Below, one piece after another: positions 1-12,713 of a stretch of DNA of 64,000 nucleotides. Under the pieces are notes generated by a model, which was not told where the DNA came from, did not search any database, and was given only the letters and a program-made list of their open reading frames with translations. Positions within the stretch are counted from its first letter, which is position 1, and every line of letters starts with the position of its first letter. This stretch comes from Paralvinella palmiformis (Eukaryota > Annelida > Polychaeta > Terebellida > Alvinellidae). Where the stretch lies: NCBI GenBank assembly GCA_025642065.1, contig JAODUP010000512.1, positions 383,668-447,667 of the forward strand. The letters run 5' to 3'. The position numbers and the translations under genes were made by a program.

Positions 1-472
1 TCATATAAAGTTTGCCATATGCCACGTGTCAAATGTGTAGATACAGTACTTCTGGCAAACAGACTATCCACATTAAATTTCTGGATTATATGTTCTTGGA
101 GTACGTGTATTTTATTAAGAGAGAGAGAGATTATCATCATGTCTAGTGAGTTCCCAACTGCAGTTGGAATGAAGGAGAGGTTAATATTGTTTTTTACAAC
201 TGTTTATTGAAGGCAAACGAGTTCTAGATGCAAAGCCTTTAAATAATGTTTACTTTCACAAAACTGACAGTTTTTATTTTGGAATCCTGTAGTAAAATAC
301 ATCAGTGTGTGTGTGTCTGTGTGATGGAAAGAAAGTGAGCACTCATTCACTAATATTATACTGAGGAAAATGATACATTTAGCATGTTTCATTTGAATTT
401 GTTGCAAGGATTCCATCTAGATCAGTTACTGTATCTTGTAGTTCACTGATAGCTGTTTGTTTTCGTGTGCAG

Positions 473-637
473 CTTAGATTTACATCATGAGATTGAAGAA
501 CTCCGATCTAAGCTGATCAAGTGTCAGAATCAGTCTGGTCAGATGGAGAGGGAGTTCATAGAACATCAGCAGAATGCTGAGAATGAAATTGGCAAACTCC
601 AGGATGAGCTGGCTAAATTTAGAGATAGATATGACAG
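473..637 (+). CDS. TJAP1-like: TJAP1-like gene, internal coiled-coil exon
   Basis: The acceptor is TTTTCGTGTGCAG and the donor GTGAGT. The exon starts with one base completing a codon and ends with two bases of an Arg codon. It encodes about 54 residues of coiled coil with the motif ELAKFRDRYD. Upstream exons are outside the window, and positions 1-472 are intron. Confidence 0.82.
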
Positions 638-2977
638 GTGAGTCTCTTGACTGTTATGAACATGTTACTGTATCACCGTATCATTGAAGTCACAGCATGT
701 ATTGAGTGAGTCAGTACTATTTAATATGACATGTCAGTACAAAGGAGAGGGGGAAATTTAATGTCACCCTTTTGTTATCTTTTGTCACACACAACAGATT
801 ACAATAGCCCAATTTGTAAACTCTAAGCCAACAATAGGAAGTTTCCTATGGAATACGAGCCATCTTTTTTTATTGTTCTTGTTGGCTTTTCTTTTGTTCT
901 GTATGATACTAACTGATTTATCATTATGATTAAGACAATTGGTGCCTTCAGGAAGTAGATAAAGACTAACCTTTTTATTTCAGCTTATCTCATCTGATTA
1001 CACTATTTAGCTGCCTATGTTTAAAAACAAATATATTTATGCAAATATGTAAATATTCTACGTCTATACTATCTACCCTGTTAAGTGTCTTGAGTAATCT
1101 TCTTACATATCATATAGGGCAGGCATTATATAAATTTATTATCATCAACATCATCACAAGATTTCATGTCTATTGTTTATCTGTTCTCTCTGCAGATTAT
1201 ACGAGAGCCACAAGAAGCTCCAGAGATTAAACCACAATCTTGAGGACAAGTTACTCACACTGGTATGTTTTATCTCTACATATGGCACCAGAGTTAAAAA
1301 CTAGTCTTGCCATCTGGGCTGGATACAATATCAATGTTTCTTCAGCCAGCTTCGTATAACACACAAATAGTTATGCACTAATTTACGCACCTGCCATATT
1401 TCTTTTTCAAATATATCATAAAACTTTTGTGCCCATAGAATGCATGCACACACACACACACACACAGACATACAGTGAGAATATTATAATTATGGTGCGT
1501 GCATGAGTTGTCATTGATTTTAATAGCTGGTTACATTGTTGGTAGCAGTGAAATGCAAATACTTGAGTGTGGTCAAACAAAATAAATTATTCATTGGTCC
1601 ATATGTGTACTATAATCCAAACATTTATATCAGCTGCACGCACACACACACTAGCTATGTATGCCATACTTTGTTAAATATTTGCTGAATAACTTTTGTT
1701 GTTGATCTTTTGTCACCTCTAGGTAGGTCAGTTCAATGCATCAAATGCCAAATTACAAACAGAAGTTGATAACCTTACTGCACAGCTGAGAGATGCTAAA
1801 ATAGTGATTTGTCAGCTAGAAGAAGAATGCGTGAGTAATAATTGTATTGCATTCGAAATTAATGGGACTTTTTTTTAATTTGCCATGCATGAAGATTGTG
1901 ATCACGGGTAGTAAAATTGGTGGTGTATTGTTTTGTTGCCGAATTTCTGATGCTTTAATTTTTATTAGATTTCTGACATCTCTTAATGAAATGGCATCAT
2001 TTTGATATATCTGATTATACGTGTTCGTCGGGCAATACCTCAGGTGTGAAGGAAGGGATCATTCGCACTCGCATGCTTTATAGCCGACTCTCATTTTGGT
2101 CTAATGTGTCATATATGTTCTCTTCAAATTTCTAACAATAGACAGTGGTTCCCTAAACACACGAGTGTACTGATCATTTCGCATCATTATTACCATCTTC
2201 AATGCATCTTTTACATTACATGGACTGTATGAGAAAGTCATAAATCCAGCAAATTGGTGAAACCTAGCGGCAGATGAGGTTTTCATTTCTGCACATATCT
2301 CTGAACGATATAAGCTTTCCCTGCAGATTTTTGTAATTATCTTATGTAGAGTCTAACAGAAATATGGATTGGAGAAAATATTGATTGTGAAGCAGTTAAC
2401 TGGAATATTGAATCACTGTCAGTATGTATATTTGGCTTACACAGCTGTGCAGCAGTGTGGTGTATACAAGTATTTAGTCTTATAATAAATATGTTTTTGA
2501 TGATGCTGGTATTTTCTGAATAGGTGTTTAATGCAGAACATTCTTTTACAGGAAAGGTACTGCAGCGATTGTAATATAGCCGTTCAACTTCTGCAGAATG
2601 ATCCATCAAACTTCGTAGGTCACCGACTAACAGCTGTAAGTATTACTGGAAAAAAGGTTCTAATAACAAGTTTAAATGGTAAAGAATTTAATTTGTGAGT
2701 ACAGATTAAAGACAATTTTTATTGCACGTGTGCTGAAGTTGAGTTGTTCAGCTGTTTAAATAAATGATCAAAAATTAAATTTGAATAAGTGAAATATTGA
2801 ATAATACAGGCAGTGAATGCTTTAGTTCAAAATTAACCTTAATCATGCTAGATATAATTCAAGTGTCATAGCATTGATTCATTTCAACTGATAAAAAGAT
2901 GATGATGATATAGATTGCATTAAAAAAATTACTTGCAAGAATCATTCAAATCTACTGTGAATTTGATATGTGTGTAT

Positions 2978-3065
<88 letters not shown>

Positions 3066-3354
3066 TGGATCATTCCATATAAATTGAATCAAATTCTTTA
3101 AAAGTTCCCATCTGACCAGATTTTATTTAAAAATATATATATCAACTACCATGTGTATGATGAGGCCAGACACAATGTTTAGCTTTCACTAAGAAATATT
3201 TTCAGAGGTTCACCACTTTGATTGTGAGTTCTCCTTTCTTGTAATTATTATGGTTATGAACTAAATCCTGGTTTACACCTAACATGTTATGTTATGTCTG
3301 CTCCTTATTGGACTAGCTATATCTTTAGAAGATCTATGTATAGTTTTCAAAATG

Positions 3355-3409
<55 letters not shown>

Positions 3410-4882
3410 AATATTACAAATAGCATTATTTATAAATGGAATCACAGGTCTACAGACTGTGTTTGACTTCAGTAATATTACACCAAAGCTTGGCATAAAT
3501 GTCCTGACATTCTGACCAAGCAGACAGAAACCAGGTGGAATTATTCTAATGTCATCTCGAGGGATGGATGGTGAACTTTTGATTTAACATTGGTGTGTAC
3601 CAAGTTAAAAATCTGTGTCTATGCCAATTAAGTGAATGGTGCATTCAAAGAAGATTGGTTATAACCTGTTTGGTCTATGAATTTTAAAATACAGTAGGTC
3701 CCAGTTAAAGCATGGGATTTTTCCATGATATGACATGATATTTTGAAACAGAAGATATTAGATCCAGTAAGATCATCCAGCTCTTTGTGCTACTTCAGTG
3801 GGCTAATAAATCCCATGACAACTTGAAACTAACAGACTTTTTTCTGTAAATGTACACGTATCTTGTTCAATAAAATATGTTTTCAGTACAAAAGCAGGTA
3901 CACAAACAAATACGTTTTCATGCACATTTATTTGTGCACATGCACCTATGAACATTTATTTATTGGTCCATATATTTGATACCTTCATCTAAAAATCATG
4001 CATTATTTCTGATCGATGAAAATCATCAATTCAACATAGCTTTGCTGTCCACCTATAACACAGCCGACAGGTTGTGGACCCTCATGACCATGTTATAACG
4101 GGGCCTACTGTACTAGGTCTCTGCAGAAATAATTAAATTGTTTCTCCTGATCTTGAGAGATTGATAATATTAACCTCAAATCGAAATGCTGCAGAATGAG
4201 GTTGAAACATTTCTGTAGTTTTATTTCGTAGTGAGAATGCCTAGAATTTCCCTGTGAAAATCCTGTCTTCAGTCGAATTTATGTTTCCATATTATATTGT
4301 AGATTCAAGTTTAAGGCTAATAACAATGTATGTGCATGTAGCTGCACATCTTCACTTTGCTTGTCCTCTTAATTCATCTGGCTGCGTGGTTTTGTTATTT
4401 TAAAGCTTCCAATAGACCTTCAACAGCGTGTCAAGTCCGAGTTCACCGATGACCAAATAAAGCAGCTCGAAGATTCAGACACAGAGCCAGATCCACCTCT
4501 AAACAGGATGATTCATGTTCCGATGCCAACCTTTCCACCGACAGCTATGGTCTATTCCATCAACGAACCGGTGACGGTGGTTGAGAGTTCAACGATGAAA
4601 GAAGAGAAGCTGAGCACCGTTCCAACAAAAATAATTGCCAAAGTTCTGGCGCAGCCCAAGACCAAACGTAAGCTTCGTCATATATACATCTGCGAGAAGT
4701 GTGGTACCGATTGTATGTTCCAGGATGAGAGCACACAGACATCACTGATGATGTGTAGCATGGATGATAGGTCATTTCACAAACAGTGTTCAGGACAAAA
4801 GTATCCGCAGACTGCAATATTGATACAGCCACATGTACACAGTGGGAGATCACGGACTAATTCCACCGAGACACAAATATAG
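473..4882 (+). CDS. TJAP1-like: TJAP1/BEGAIN-like coiled-coil protein, 3' part of gene (five exons)
   Basis: Five exons join in frame: 473-637, 1196-1262, 1723-1830, 2552-2635 and 4406-4882, all with AG acceptors and GT donors. They give about 299 residues ending at a TAG. The first four exons encode a charged heptad-rich coiled coil (HEIEELRSKL, ELAKFRDRYD, LNHNLEDKLLTL). Exon 4 carries ERYCSDCNIAVQLLQ, matching the TJAP1 signature around 'YRLDCNPAVQLLK'. Exon 5 has IIAKVLAQPK, matching 'VIARVLEKP' in TJAP1. In vertebrates TJAP1 is a tight-junction and Golgi-associated scaffold; a scaffold role here is inferred from the family. The start codon lies upstream of the window because exon 473-637 begins mid-codon. 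Unlike vertebrate TJAP1, the protein ends about 70 residues after the KVLAQPK motif, lacks the long proline-rich tail and carries a short cysteine cluster (CEKCGTDC). BEGAIN is the main alternative name. Confidence 0.85.
1196..1262 (+). CDS. TJAP1-like: TJAP1-like gene, short coiled-coil exon
   Basis: The acceptor is CTCTCTGCAG and the donor GTATGT. The 67 nt complete the split Arg codon and read LYESHKKLQRLNHNLEDK and so on, continuing the heptad pattern and matching the TJAP1 segment around 'QELEDKLHTLI'. Confidence 0.82.
1723..1830 (+). CDS. TJAP1-like: TJAP1-like gene, coiled-coil exon
   Basis: The exon is 108 nt, phase 0 on both sides, with acceptor CACCTCTAG and donor GTGAGT. It encodes a leucine-rich helix including LRDAKIVICQLEEEC. 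This aligns with 'LLDAKNTINKLEELN' of TJAP1 as recalled. Confidence 0.82.
2552..2635 (+). CDS. TJAP1-like: TJAP1-like gene, signature exon
   Basis: The exon is 84 nt, phase 0, with acceptor TTCTTTTACAG and donor GTAAGT. It encodes ERYCSDCNIAVQLLQNDPS and following residues. The DCN-AVQLL core is the most diagnostic TJAP1/BEGAIN segment in the window. Confidence 0.85.
2978..3066. repeat. (GATA)n microsatellite
   Basis: About 22 uninterrupted GATA units lie in intron 4 of the TJAP1-like gene. Confidence 0.95.
3359..3409. repeat. (TA)n(GA)n compound microsatellite
   Basis: A pure TA run passes directly into a GA run, still within intron 4 of the TJAP1-like gene. Confidence 0.95.
3692..4110. 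mobile_element. Pogo/Tigger-like MITE in intron 4 of the TJAP1-like gene
   Basis: The ends are inverted copies of each other: CAGTAGGTCCCAGTTAAAGC at the left and, on the complement, CAGTAGGCCCCGTTATAACA at the right. Both sides are flanked by the dinucleotide TA (3690-3691 and 4111-4112), the target duplication expected for the Tc1/mariner/pogo superfamily. The 419-bp interior has no coding capacity, so it is non-autonomous. Confidence 0.75.
4406..4882 (+). CDS. TJAP1-like: TJAP1-like gene, terminal coding exon
   Basis: The acceptor is GTTATTTTAAAG, and 477 nt run to the TAG stop. The sequence begins LPIDLQQRVKSEF, corresponding to the 'LPCELQDMVRKHL' block of TJAP1, followed by an acidic linker and then IIAKVLAQPK. 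The last 60 residues contain C-x2-C-x3-C and further cysteines not expected in vertebrate TJAP1. Confidence 0.85.
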   Translation, partial: LPIDLQQRVKSEFTDDQIKQLEDSDTEPDPPLNRMIHVPMPTFPPTAMVYSINEPVTVVESSTMKEEKLSTVPTKIIAKVLAQPKTKRKLRHIYICEKCGTDCMFQDESTQTSLMMCSMDDRSFHKQCSGQKYPQTAILIQPHVHSGRSRTNSTETQI

Positions 4883-5240
4883 TACTTGCCTTTGTAAAGA
4901 GGCGTGTGATATTATTAGCATGGAGAAAGTGCTGGTGTTATTTTTTATTGAGGATGGCTTCACTTCCTTCCATGTAGCTGCTTCGTTGTTATTCTGGCAT
5001 CGGTCAATTGTAGGCTGATGTTTTGTCAATTGTCATTATTCCCAGTATTGCCAGGTATATTGGCGAGCATCGCAGTACATAGTACCCAAACAAGAAATCA
5101 GAATGGGAATATGCTGACAGTAAGACTTACTGTAAAAACTGGAACCAGGTGAACGATATAGTTTTGGAAGTTCTTTCTTGTCAAAAATAAATAAATAGAA
5201 AGAGCAAAGGTAATAATTTTGTTCTTAATAAAGCTTAGAC
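4883..5240 (+). terminator. Probable 3' UTR and polyadenylation signals of the TJAP1-like gene
   Basis: AATAAA hexamers occur at 5186-5191, overlapping at 5190-5195, and again at 5227-5232. They lie 300-350 bp after the stop codon in AT-rich sequence. Which one is used cannot be told without transcripts. Confidence 0.5.
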
Positions 5241-7676
5241 ACAAAATAGTGGACCTACTTACTGTTATTGGTAAGTGAATAAGACAATACTAGTTTAATG
5301 TCATCATTCCATTATTGATATTCATTTTCATGGTATCTTCTCAGGAGATTGCTCAGCAAGCATTCATATGTGTTGGTACACATATACACACACGTACAGA
5401 GAAAAAGCATGTGTGAGAGTGTGTGTGTGTGTGTGAAAGAGAGAGAGTAGGGTTTGGTGTTCATTTTGCTTGTTTTGTTGGAATATTTCCAGTTGGTTTA
5501 ACTTTTGAATATTGATTTAAAACAATATGAACATTTTCCTAGAATATTCTGATTGTTCATTGTTCCTATCTGCGCGATACGATAAATACAAATAGTAATG
5601 CTACCGTGTCATTTCTACACATTACTGACTCGCATTTGATAAATTCCTTGATTGACAGCTGTTTAGTTATTTATTTTGTTCATATTGGATAGAGCCTGTC
5701 GTAGAAAATGTGTCGTGATTGGTGTCTAGTGTTAAGGAAACCATCTCTGATAAATAGTAATTTACTAATGTGGTAAAAATTGTATTTCCGTCATTTATTC
5801 AGTGAAATGTTTAGACAATATCAGTCACTGCTGTGTTTTGTAGTATATACTCATCATGTTGTTGGTCTGTAAGAATGTGGTGCTGCTCTCTTATGATACA
5901 TACAGTGTTTTGTTTATGTACAAACGGTGCTCATTTCGTGTTGCAGGGGCACTCATGCCTAGACAAAAACATCAGTTTTGTGGTGAGTTATACATATCAG
6001 AAAATATATTTACCATCTCAACCTGTACACCATGGCAGTTGTGTCTATTTGAATACCATTTATCAAACTGTGGATATAGAAGGCTGTGTGTCGCTGTTAT
6101 CAAATCAGTTATCACTGTTGCTGTTTTTACCGATATAAACTTATACAGATAGATAACCGTTTATTAAGCAATGTAGGAAATGTTTTTTGAGTTGTGAGAC
6201 CTTGTGTGTATTTGTGTACTTTTCTGATTCATGCATGTTGATACTTCTTGATGTCATATATTATGCATTAATGTGCCTATTCTATAGTGGTGTGGGCATG
6301 TAGTTTGGTGTGTAGCATCTCTCGTCAGCATATTTCCTTTCAGCTGTAAGAGTTACTATCGTTAGTTGACACTGTAGCTGCTGGTAAGCCTCGGTCTATT
6401 AGACTGGAATGCTGTCTTTTGTAAGGCGAGAGATGCATTTAACTAACTGGATTATTCAAATATTGTTTTATATATCAGTATTCCAGTTGGTGGGAAGAAA
6501 GAAGTCAAAGCATTTTATGTGATATATTTTTTAACTTTCTACCCATTTTAAGCACACCTAAATTCAACTTAGATGTTGTGCATTCTTCTGTAATGCATTT
6601 TATATTCAAGGCTCGAATGTGTATGATGTCGGTTTGAACGTAGTTCGTACATTGTGAAGTAATGAAACGGTCATCATCGTTGTTGCCACTCCGATATTTT
6701 TTATTGTCATCTCGAGGGATGGATGGTGATCGATCACTAGCACAACTGAAACATCCTATAGGTAAAGGAAGTGCTTCATAAGCCACCATCATTTTATCAC
6801 ATTTGTTTAAATAACGTGCATTTATCCACTCAAGTTCTTCCCGATCCAGAGAATAGCCTCACGGTCATAAACGAACAATAGCAAATACAGAAATGAAAGT
6901 ATACGGCCATTAATGATGTGGCACTTTGTATTCGTTAAATGAGAATAAATTATTACTACAAATGTAGTCGTCAGTTATTGTTCTTGGTGTGCTTCTTAAG
7001 TGTGGCTCTGATTTGTCCCGTTGACGAAGTCCATCATACCTTATTATCTGTTTCCATCTCTCATTATGGTGATATTAAAGTCATTTTGTAGCCCTTCAAT
7101 TCTGTTTACGTCTTGCTCATATCATTTGAAATACTGGTGAATTAAAAAAAAATTTATGAATAAAACCTCCAATTCTATTTGCTCCTGTTGATTTTGGGTG
7201 ATTTTCTTCTGTGAGTGATTTCAGTAGCTGCTGCTCCATGATAACGGAGAAAAAATAGAACTGAAAAGTTAACTGTACATAATATGGGATTAGATCTATC
7301 AGTTAATTGACAGAATTATCATTTGTGGAGGGAAATTATTGAAAATCCAGAATCCTTTTATGTTTTTCTTGTCATCTTTAAAACACTTGTTGATATTCTT
7401 TTTTTTCTTAGATTTACTTCAAATGTTTTACAAATGTATTTATTCTGAAAATCAATCTGTTTTTAATGTTTTTCTTCATAACATCGGATGCCGTTTCCTG
7501 TGAAGTTATCATGGACGTTTGTCTGAGAATCCTTTCATAGGTACCATAGCATCAGAGCTAGAAAGTTGGAAGACTGGAAGACTTTATTTATTATCTAGAA
7601 ATATGTATTTTCTTAAAAATAGGCAACAAATCAGGATCGCTTTGTTGCAGGTTTGTTAGGATCTATTTTCAGCCGA
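5241..7676. other. Intergenic AT-rich stretch, no gene seen
   Basis: The longest open frames (about 100 residues at 5833-6152, in two overlapping frames) lack compositional bias, splice sites or recognisable motifs. Only short GT/GA runs near 5420-5448 stand out. Confidence 0.5.
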
Positions 7677-7734
7677 AGATGATTAATGTTTTACGGCATT
7701 TTGGTGCACATAGTAGGCTAAATGGCTACATTCA
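7677..7734 (-). mobile_element. SINE family A fragment (3' end)
   Basis: Read on the complement, this matches the 3' part of the family A SINEs at 41.8 and 42.4 kb (CCATTTAGCCTA, then GTGCAC, then TAAAACAT). It is a truncated, diverged copy without the tRNA-like head. Confidence 0.55.
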
Positions 7735-8554
7735 GATGGAATTAATCAGATACATCAAGTAGAATATATCCCAAAGATGTTCAGTCTAAAATGTTGCTGA
7801 CCAAACCATTATTATCAAAATGTCAATTATCCAAATATTTGCAGATTTTTCTCATTATCAAAGCAAATTTTTAGTCTGAGAAGATTTCACTTTCAGTATT
7901 TTCATGTTCTTACTTCATCCAGTTTCAATGTTTTTTTTTTCTTTCTTATTTTCCACCATTTATGTGTAAAAATTGAAACTGTTTCGTGTTAGTCTTAAAT
8001 AGTCAGAAATGCTAACCGAATTTAATTATGCATATTAAATATAATGACCTGTGATTATTTCTTAGAATATATTTACATAAGCAGATGGTAGTGTCTGGTT
8101 CTGTTTAAGTTTTGAAAACAGTAGAATAATTCTATATTAAGTGTGTGTGTGTGTCTGTCTGTCTTCCACGCAAAGATCAGTCCTCCATACTACAGAAGTG
8201 CTGGGATGCTAATAATTTATAAACAATTATGCGTAATATATTCATGTGAAAATATTATCCTCCTGTCAGTAGGAATATGGCCAGCTTCAGTGTGTAATGT
8301 ACTATTGTTTGTGCATGATGTACTTTAGAAATAACTTGCAGTTGCGTAAACTCAGAAAGTATAGTTTACTCTGTGATTTAAACTGCTTGGGGATATTCAA
8401 TTTGCCACTCTGAAATATGTCATGATTGCCTGGATACATATGAAGCCCGATTTGCATTCTGAATTTTTCAGTTGATTTCCAAGCGTAAAACATTTCGATT
8501 CAGATTTTGGGTGATTTTCTTCGGTGAGTGATATCAATAGCTGCTGCTCATAAT

Positions 8555-8715
8555 CTAACGGTTAAGTGGTTAGAACAGTGTACTGCAAACCTCCACGTTG
8601 TAGGTTCAAATCCAGCCTATGCCTGTGTTTGTAGGATTTTCCCCCCTGGGAGACGCCCCTCGACCATATGTCCCAGGCGTGACCAGTCCCGAGACCAAAC
8701 AACTCAGCAAACCCA
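8555..8715 (+). mobile_element. SINE family B copy (tRNA-derived)
   Basis: The head has a B-box-like GGTTCAAATCC preceded about 45 bp upstream by an A-box-like TAACGGTTAAGTGG. The body contains CCTGTGTTTGTAGGATTTTC and CATATGTCCCAGGCGTGACC, and these blocks recur at 32.15-32.31 kb. There is no intact tRNA cloverleaf, so this is a SINE and not a tRNA gene. Confidence 0.75.
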
Positions 8716-8719
8716 GAAC

Positions 8720-9884
8720 CTAGCTGTTTTCAACTCAACGCTATAACCACTACATTATCAGAATGTTCTGTTAATATTGAGAGGCTGCCTGATTTACTTC
8801 ACAGGTAGATAAGGATAAGTAATCTTAATGACCCCTTTATAGTGACATAGACATATACCCAGTCAACACGTTTTCTAAAATCAGCAATTAATTAAACTTA
8901 GAGAGTAATGTCGCCGAACAGGATCAATGTACAATTTAGTAAAACATGCAAATTCCATATTTTATGCACACACCTTTAACTTGTGACCCCTTTCTCAATC
9001 GCATACCGTTCACTATAATCTATTGCGTTTGATTCCTTTGGGGGGGTCACTGTTTTAGAGATGTTTATACAATTTTTTTAAAAATTATTATTACAATTAT
9101 ATGAGGCGATTGCGGTGGCTAATCTAAAACGTCAACATCACTGACGTGGAACTATGTTTTGATTGAGAAGCGGACGTATTACGTCGTACTCCGTCCGAAT
9201 GAAACATTTAATTATTGGCATTCCTGAACAACTGCTTGATAGACAGAAAGAAGAAAGTAGTCCCTACAACTACGGGCTGGTACACGTCTAAATTCCCATT
9301 TCCATTGCATACTGTCCAGTGGCTGATTCCCAAAATTGGCTATCCCACCCACATATAATCGCTGCATGAAGCTCCAGCGCCCGGCCCCAATTAGGGACCC
9401 AAAGCAGTTGGCATTCCGTTCCTTCTTCAGTTCTCGTGCCTACTCTTGTATTATACGTCAGGAAGCTACAATCGTCCGGCCAGAATGGGTTTCTTATTAC
9501 AGCGCTACAACACAGAGAACTTAAAACAGTAGCCCAACGTAAGTCTGTTCACGTGATTTTTTTTCGGGTTTCACAATAACAAAATCCGCGTATTATGCCA
9601 CTGTAATGCCTCAATAAGGTAGGGATGATCGATCTATTGTGAGGACACAGTTATTACAGTTTGATGTTTATTGGCCAGGTTTCTCCTGAACTGTGTGATA
9701 GTCGATCTCGCTGGGTAAACCTTTATTTATAATTTCCATTGATTTAAATATTTCATAACATTGATGAACTATTTTTTCATCGTAGATGGAATTGTAGGGT
9801 CATGCAATTAATGTGACCCAAATTGTTTTCCTACTGAGTATCATGTGTTTGTGGGGTGGTTCCCTGGGAAGTAACACACGCACG

Positions 9885-9932
<48 letters not shown>

Positions 9933-9994
9933 TACACATGTACAAGCGTGTACCTGAACGTGTACTTCTAACAGTATAGTATACTCTCACTAAA

Positions 9995-10029
<35 letters not shown>

Positions 10030-12275
10030 TAAATGAGTTACTGTGTTATTTTAGGTCATTTTAATGAATTAGCACACACACGAATGTGTAGTTGGTTGGA
10101 ACTTTTCATTAAAATTCGTTTTTACTATTTAAGCCCGTAGTTATATGGACTGAAAGCCCAAAGTAGCCCTCCATATGAACAATATTTGAAACCGGAGCAC
10201 GGCTTTCAAACTTGTGCGTGTGTGTGTGTAAAAGTAGTGAATTATCATGCACAGTAGGTGCCACGTCTATTGAAAGATCGACTTATTAAGAAACACGTAA
10301 ATTACGTGCTAGCTTATATTTAATTATATTGAAAAAATAATAATATACATAAAATCACACACACACACACATGCTTAGGAAGCAGGAGTGCTTATATACA
10401 TACGCCTTGTGTTATGGGTAACACGCGAGAAGAGTTGATACTAATTAGGGAAGGATGTCGAGACATATATAGTTAAAGTATCATAATAAACTCCCAACAT
10501 TTATGACAAATAACAATGATAAAATATTACTGTATTTAATTAAATGCATATTTTATCTCGAGTAGCCCTGTCAGGATTTAGTCTGCGTTGCATATTGCCA
10601 TTCACAGTGAGTTTGTTTTCCTCTCACTCACTCTCTCTCTCTCTCTCTATCTATATATATATATATCCTTGTCATTCTTTCAAACAAACATAGACTAGTA
10701 ACAACTATTGAAAATATTCCATGTTTAATTTAATACTTTTAGTTAATTTTGTTGCCGTTTGGTGTCGCTCACTCAGTCACTGGGCCTACATTATGGACAT
10801 AGATGGGGGTAGCTTAGCGTATAGTCGCAGGCAGCCGCTCATTATTGTAAGTAATTATATCCAAATTTAGGCTATAGACCTACATATATTGTCACGTCTT
10901 CGGTGTTCGATTTAGTTAGAATATGTCTTTCCTCGTTGTATTATTTGAAAACATTCAACAAATAGTACAGCCACCACAAACACACTGTGACACTGGCACA
11001 CAAGAAGTTGGATTCTGAGCGATAATATAGGCATGACTGATGACAGATTAGTTGTCATCAGATCTAGCCGTAGGCTCAGGGTAGGAAATCAACCAGTAGA
11101 TATATCGACGGTTGTTGTTTTAAGTTTAGCTGTGGTTCTATTAAATGTACATAATTTCGCATTAGTAGATATATTTTATTAATGATGTCCGGCCTTGTCA
11201 TACACGATCAAACATTGAAAAATACAACCATAACAATGGCAATGGTACTAATATAGATATGATATTCATATTAGATCTAGACTCTAACTGTCAGTCGTCA
11301 TGACATATAAACATGATAATTATAAAACTTCATATTAATAATCAGAGTAAAATAATCTTACAGTCTTAATCTAATCCAGCCACTAGAACTGTTTATATAA
11401 TTTATATTTAACCACACTACGTAGTAGATCTAGTCTAAATAAATACCTTTTATCATAAGTTAGTTAATTATTTGACGTGCCTACGTCATATTAATGATAT
11501 AACTGCTTGTTTGATCATGTAATAGATAACATGTTTTTGAGTAAATAAGTTCCATATTTTGATGAGCATACTGACATTCTTTGCAGATGTATGATGTTCC
11601 AGCTTTTCTCCTGGGATATAAAATTATGTGAATGACTATTTAATTTATTTTACACGAAGGAGCTCTACTGTTGGTGACTTTGTGCCCAACGAACTATTAA
11701 ATTTGAGTGAATCATGCATCCATGTTGCTATATTATCATTTGCTGTTAAACTTGATGTGCTAGGAAATAATTGCAACTCATTAAAAGGTTACGTACAGTG
11801 AAGTTTCTGACATTGAATTTACATCTCCCAAGATGAAGTAGAAGCTTCTGGATATCTTCTTCCTTTCTTATTCCTAGACACCAACAGTCAGAACACAGGC
11901 CTGAAAATTTGGTTAAGAATTACTGACAGAGGCTGTGGAAACTGCTGCATGAGAACTGATAAAATATAGATTCTGGCATAATTTTATGACAGATAGGAAG
12001 ATAGCTTTATCCATGTAATCTGCATCCCACAATGATCCATAGCAGCCAGCCCTTGGTGTTACATGGCATATCTGTAGTGTAAGCTCGAAGATATAATGTT
12101 CATAAACAAGTTGGATAGACCGATGGATAATTTCAGTGCGTGTGAAAATGGTTTGCACATAAACTTGATCAGATGTGTCCCATTTTGGGTGGTTTTCTGT
12201 GATGGTTTGGTATCCAGTCACTGCTGCTAAAAATACTGGATAATGTCACTTGTACTGGCAACCAATTCTGTTTGA
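8720..12275. other. Intergenic stretch with simple repeats, no gene seen
   Basis: It holds CA/GA/CAGA runs at 9873-9938, a TA run at 9997-10027, a TC-TA run at 10621-10666 and a short SINE B-like fragment near 9843-9871 (TGTTTGTGGGGTGG then TTCCCTGGGAAG). No convincing coding frame was found on either strand. Confidence 0.5.
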
Positions 12276-12713
12276 TTAAAATCCCTCGAAATCGGAATAA
12301 TTCTTGTTATCCACGAAAAGGCTGGCCCAGTAATAGTCTGGAATCTTATGTGTAGCAGGAGAATCATCATGATAATCAGGATAGCCGTCGTTGTCCACCA
12401 CATCCTCAGTTTCAGCAACATCTTTGCCAAGAAAATCTTCATACGGGGCATCATGTTTTGTTCTGTCCATCTTGTTAGAAATACAACATTTTAAGAAGGA
12501 CTTGTGCACCATTTGTTCAAGAATACACTCCTAGGCGGCTTTCATCCACCCGATGACCATGGTAATCAATGGTCTCTTTAGATTACCAGCAGTTGTTAGT
12601 GGTTTATTGCCCTCTGTCATCCAACTGTTCCATAATGTTCACATTTCACCCTTAAACAGCTTATTCAGGCAATCATTCAATGGCTGCAATCATGATGTAG
12701 ACTGTCCTGCTAT
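12276..12713 (-). pseudogene. Pogo/Tigger (CENP-B-type) transposase remnant, C-terminal part
   Basis: Read on the minus strand in a single frame, the translation shows the hallmark order of a DDE_1 pogo-like transposase C-terminus. It has GQSTS-stop-LQPLNDCLNKLFK (the family reads TSxLQPLDV-x2-NKxFK), then WNSWMTEGNKPLT, GNLKRPLITMVIGWM and finally KSFLKCCISNKMD with an acidic tail. Three in-frame stops (complement of 12690-12692, 12639-12641 and 12531-12533) interrupt it. The DNA-binding domains and catalytic aspartates are absent, so it is a dead fragment. In autonomous elements this protein cuts and pastes elements with CAGT-type ends at TA sites, like the MITE at 3692-4110. Confidence 0.75.

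Noticed and set aside
5833..6152. About 100-codon frames
   Set aside because: Two overlapping frames in different phases in AT-rich DNA, with random composition and no splice context.
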